This document shows, in pieces, positions 39,960-41,318 of a stretch of DNA of 41,318 bases (position 1 is the stretch's first letter; every line of letters begins with the position of its first letter). The stretch is taken from NCBI RefSeq assembly GCF_008364685.1, contig NZ_VTTL01000019.1:1-41318 (forward strand), written 5' to 3'. Made by a program: the position numbers and the translations under genes. The notes below the pieces were generated by a model. That model worked only from the letters and a program-made list of their open reading frames with translations, was not told the DNA's origin and made no database searches. The stretch comes from Xanthobacter oligotrophicus (GTDB taxonomy: Bacteria > Pseudomonadota > Alphaproteobacteria > Rhizobiales > Xanthobacteraceae).

Positions 39960-41153
39960 ATGGCCAATGGAATCAAGGACAGGGTCGCCATTCTCGCCAT
40001 GGGTTGCTCGCGCTTCGGCGAGCGCTGGGACGTGGGCCAGGAAGAGCTGATGGTCGAGGCCTATCTGGAGGCTTTGGGCCATGCCGGCATCATGCCGGAC
40101 CAGATCGAGGCGGCCTGGTACTCCTCCCACTATGACGACATCGGCGCCGGCAAGGCGGGCACGCCCATGGCCCAGGCCCTGCGCCTGCCGGCCATCGGCG
40201 TCACCCGCGTGGAGAACTTCTGCGCCGGTGGCACGGAGGCATTCCGAGGCGCGGTCTATGCGGTGGCATCCGGGGCGGTGGACATCGCCCTCGCCGTAGG
40301 CGTGGAGAAGCTGAAGGACACCGGCTTTGCCGGCCTGCCGCCGGCCTCGCGAGGGACGCTCGCGCCCATGTACCTGCCCACCCACACCAATCCGGGCAAC
40401 TTCTCCCAGCTCGCCCGCGCCTATGGGGCGCGCCATAACATCGCCTCCGGCGACCTGAAGCGGGCCATGGGGCACACCTCCATGAAAAGCCACGCCAATG
40501 CGGTGAAGAACAAGAACGCCCATCTGCGCAAGGCCATCACCGTCGAGCAGGCGGTGAACGCCCCCATGGTGGCGGACCCGCTCGGCCTGTTCGACTGCTG
40601 CCCGGTCTCGGACGGCGCGGCTTGCGCTATCGTCACCACGCCGGAGATCGCGAGGAGCCTCGGCAAAACGCCGGTGCTGGTGAAGGCCATCCAGCTCGTC
40701 GCGTCCAACGGCTGGGAAGTGCAGCAGAGCGGCTGGAACGGCTCCTATGTCCACACCGCCCGCATCGCCGCGCGGCGGGCCTATGCAGAGGCGGGCATTG
40801 CCGACCCGCGCACCGCGCTGAGCTTCGCCGAGCTGCACGATTGCTTCTCCATCACCGAGCTGGTGACGCTGGAGGATATCGGCCTCGCCGACGAAGGCAC
40901 CGCATGGAAGCGGATGCTGGACGGCGCGTTCGATGTGGACGGCGCCATGCCCTGCCAGGTGGATGGCGGCCTGAAATGCTTCGGCCATCCCGTGGGTGCC
41001 TCGGGGCTGCGCATGCTCTACGAATGCTGGTTGCAACTGACCGGTCAGGCGGGCGAGCGCCAGCTGGCGAGCCCCAGCCTTGCCCTCACGCACAATCTCG
41101 GCGGCGCGCCGGCCCAGAATGTTTGCTCGATCACCATTGTCGGTGCCGCCTGA
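39960..41153 (+). CDS. SCP-x-type thiolase, candidate side-chain-cleaving aldolase
   Basis: A 397-residue thiolase-fold protein of the sterol-carrier-protein-x group. It keeps Cys88 (ENFCAGG), His293 (ELHDCF) and His343 (CFGHPVGASG). Members paired with DUF35 proteins include Ltp2, which performs retro-aldol release of propionyl-CoA in steroid side-chain degradation, and IpfD, which is needed to remove the ibuprofenyl-CoA side chain. It starts 17 bp after the DUF35-fusion gene. Expected reaction: split an ipso-hydroxylated aryl-acyl-CoA into a catechol and acyl-CoA. A normal beta-ketothiolase role is the alternative. Confidence 0.88.
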   Translation: MANGIKDRVAILAMGCSRFGERWDVGQEELMVEAYLEALGHAGIMPDQIEAAWYSSHYDDIGAGKAGTPMAQALRLPAIGVTRVENFCAGGTEAFRGAVYAVASGAVDIALAVGVEKLKDTGFAGLPPASRGTLAPMYLPTHTNPGNFSQLARAYGARHNIASGDLKRAMGHTSMKSHANAVKNKNAHLRKAITVEQAVNAPMVADPLGLFDCCPVSDGAACAIVTTPEIARSLGKTPVLVKAIQLVASNGWEVQQSGWNGSYVHTARIAARRAYAEAGIADPRTALSFAELHDCFSITELVTLEDIGLADEGTAWKRMLDGAFDVDGAMPCQVDGGLKCFGHPVGASGLRMLYECWLQLTGQAGERQLASPSLALTHNLGGAPAQNVCSITIVGAA

Positions 41154-41178
41154 CCCGACCGTGGCGGCCCGCTGACTG

Positions 41179-41215
41179 CCCCGCCGCCCGGCTTGCGCCG
41201 GCGGCGGGGTTTTTC
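41179..41215 (+). terminator. Intrinsic terminator after the thiolase gene
   Basis: CCCCGCCGCC (41179-41188) and GGCGGCGGGG (41200-41209) form a perfect 10-bp stem followed directly by TTTTTC. It is 26 bp past the thiolase stop and closes the cluster on the plus strand. Confidence 0.85.
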
Positions 41216-41230
41216 TTGTCCTGAAGGATC

Positions 41231-41318
41231 TTACGCCTTCCGCCAGTCGGCGAAGCTGCGTCCGTCGCGGGCGAGGGCCAGCAGCAGGGGCGCGGGCTCG
41301 GATCCGGCGCCGCCGGCG
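41231..41318 (-). CDS. C-terminal end of an unidentified protein
   Basis: A minus-strand frame open from the right edge to a TAA at 41231-41233 encodes 28 residues ending LLLALARDGRSFADWRKA. The codon use (GC-rich third positions) and the position just past a terminator suggest a real gene that starts beyond the window, convergent with the thiolase. No family can be named from this length. Confidence 0.5.
   Translation of the reverse strand, partial: AGGAGSEPAPLLLALARDGRSFADWRKA

Overview
This window is high-GC (mid-to-high 60s percent) DNA from what looks like an alphaproteobacterium of the order Hyphomicrobiales, probably Xanthobacteraceae-like. The basis is protein style, codon use and one dispersed intergenic repeat (7238-7338) of a kind I associate with that order; the genus cannot be fixed from sequence alone. 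No rRNA, tRNA or CRISPR array was seen. The region is a catabolic island: aromatic-ring degradation genes, two complete branched-chain-type (Liv) ABC uptake systems, a third solitary binding protein, several local regulators, and insertion-sequence scars between modules.

Layout. (1) 1-5890: an mhp-type meta-cleavage operon on the minus strand (mhpB, a two-component flavin monooxygenase pair, mhpC, mhpD, mhpF running off the left edge) diverging from its IclR-family activator mhpR. A 17-bp palindrome in the divergent region closely resembles the Escherichia coli MhpR operator. The usual one-component hydroxylase MhpA is replaced by an acyl-CoA-dehydrogenase-fold oxygenase plus flavin reductase. 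(2) 6154-16581: a DUF6166 protein, an alpha/beta hydrolase, a GntR regulator, a Liv-type ABC operon, an ABM-domain monooxygenase, a zinc alcohol dehydrogenase, a membrane di-iron hydroxylase and two small membrane proteins. A shared 16-bp motif (consensus CATCTAAYATRTCAGT) sits before four of these transcription units, usually on the -10 region, so they probably form one regulon. (3) 16962-23723: an L,D-transpeptidase, an IS630 scar, a 3-hydroxyacyl-CoA dehydrogenase, a pcaF thiolase reduced to 37 codons by an internal deletion but still carrying a promoter with a PcaR-like operator, a solitary substrate-binding protein, YciI, SDR and cyclase-family genes, then IS5/IS481 scars. (4) 23724-41153: a second Liv-type ABC system diverging from a cluster that encodes a Rieske ring-hydroxylating dioxygenase, enoyl-CoA hydratase-like protein, SDR, [2Fe-2S] ferredoxin, alpha-methylacyl-CoA racemase-like protein, esterase, PaaK-like CoA ligase, TetR regulator, ferredoxin reductase, an HMG-CoA-synthase-like/DUF35 fusion and an SCP-x-type thiolase.

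Block 4 is the most interesting part. Five copies of a GACCGAACGTTCGGTC-like operator overlap the core promoters of every transcription unit in it, including the tetR gene and the transporter. The gene set resembles the ibuprofen (ipfABDEF) logic known from Sphingomonas: activate an aryl-alkanoic acid to its CoA ester, dihydroxylate the ring at the ipso position, then release the side chain as acyl-CoA by a thiolase-fold retro-aldolase with a DUF35 partner, leaving a catechol. The racemase-like gene suggests an alpha-methyl-branched (2-arylpropionyl-type) substrate. The meta-cleavage operon at the left edge could in principle take the catechol, but it has its own regulator, so that link is only inferred.
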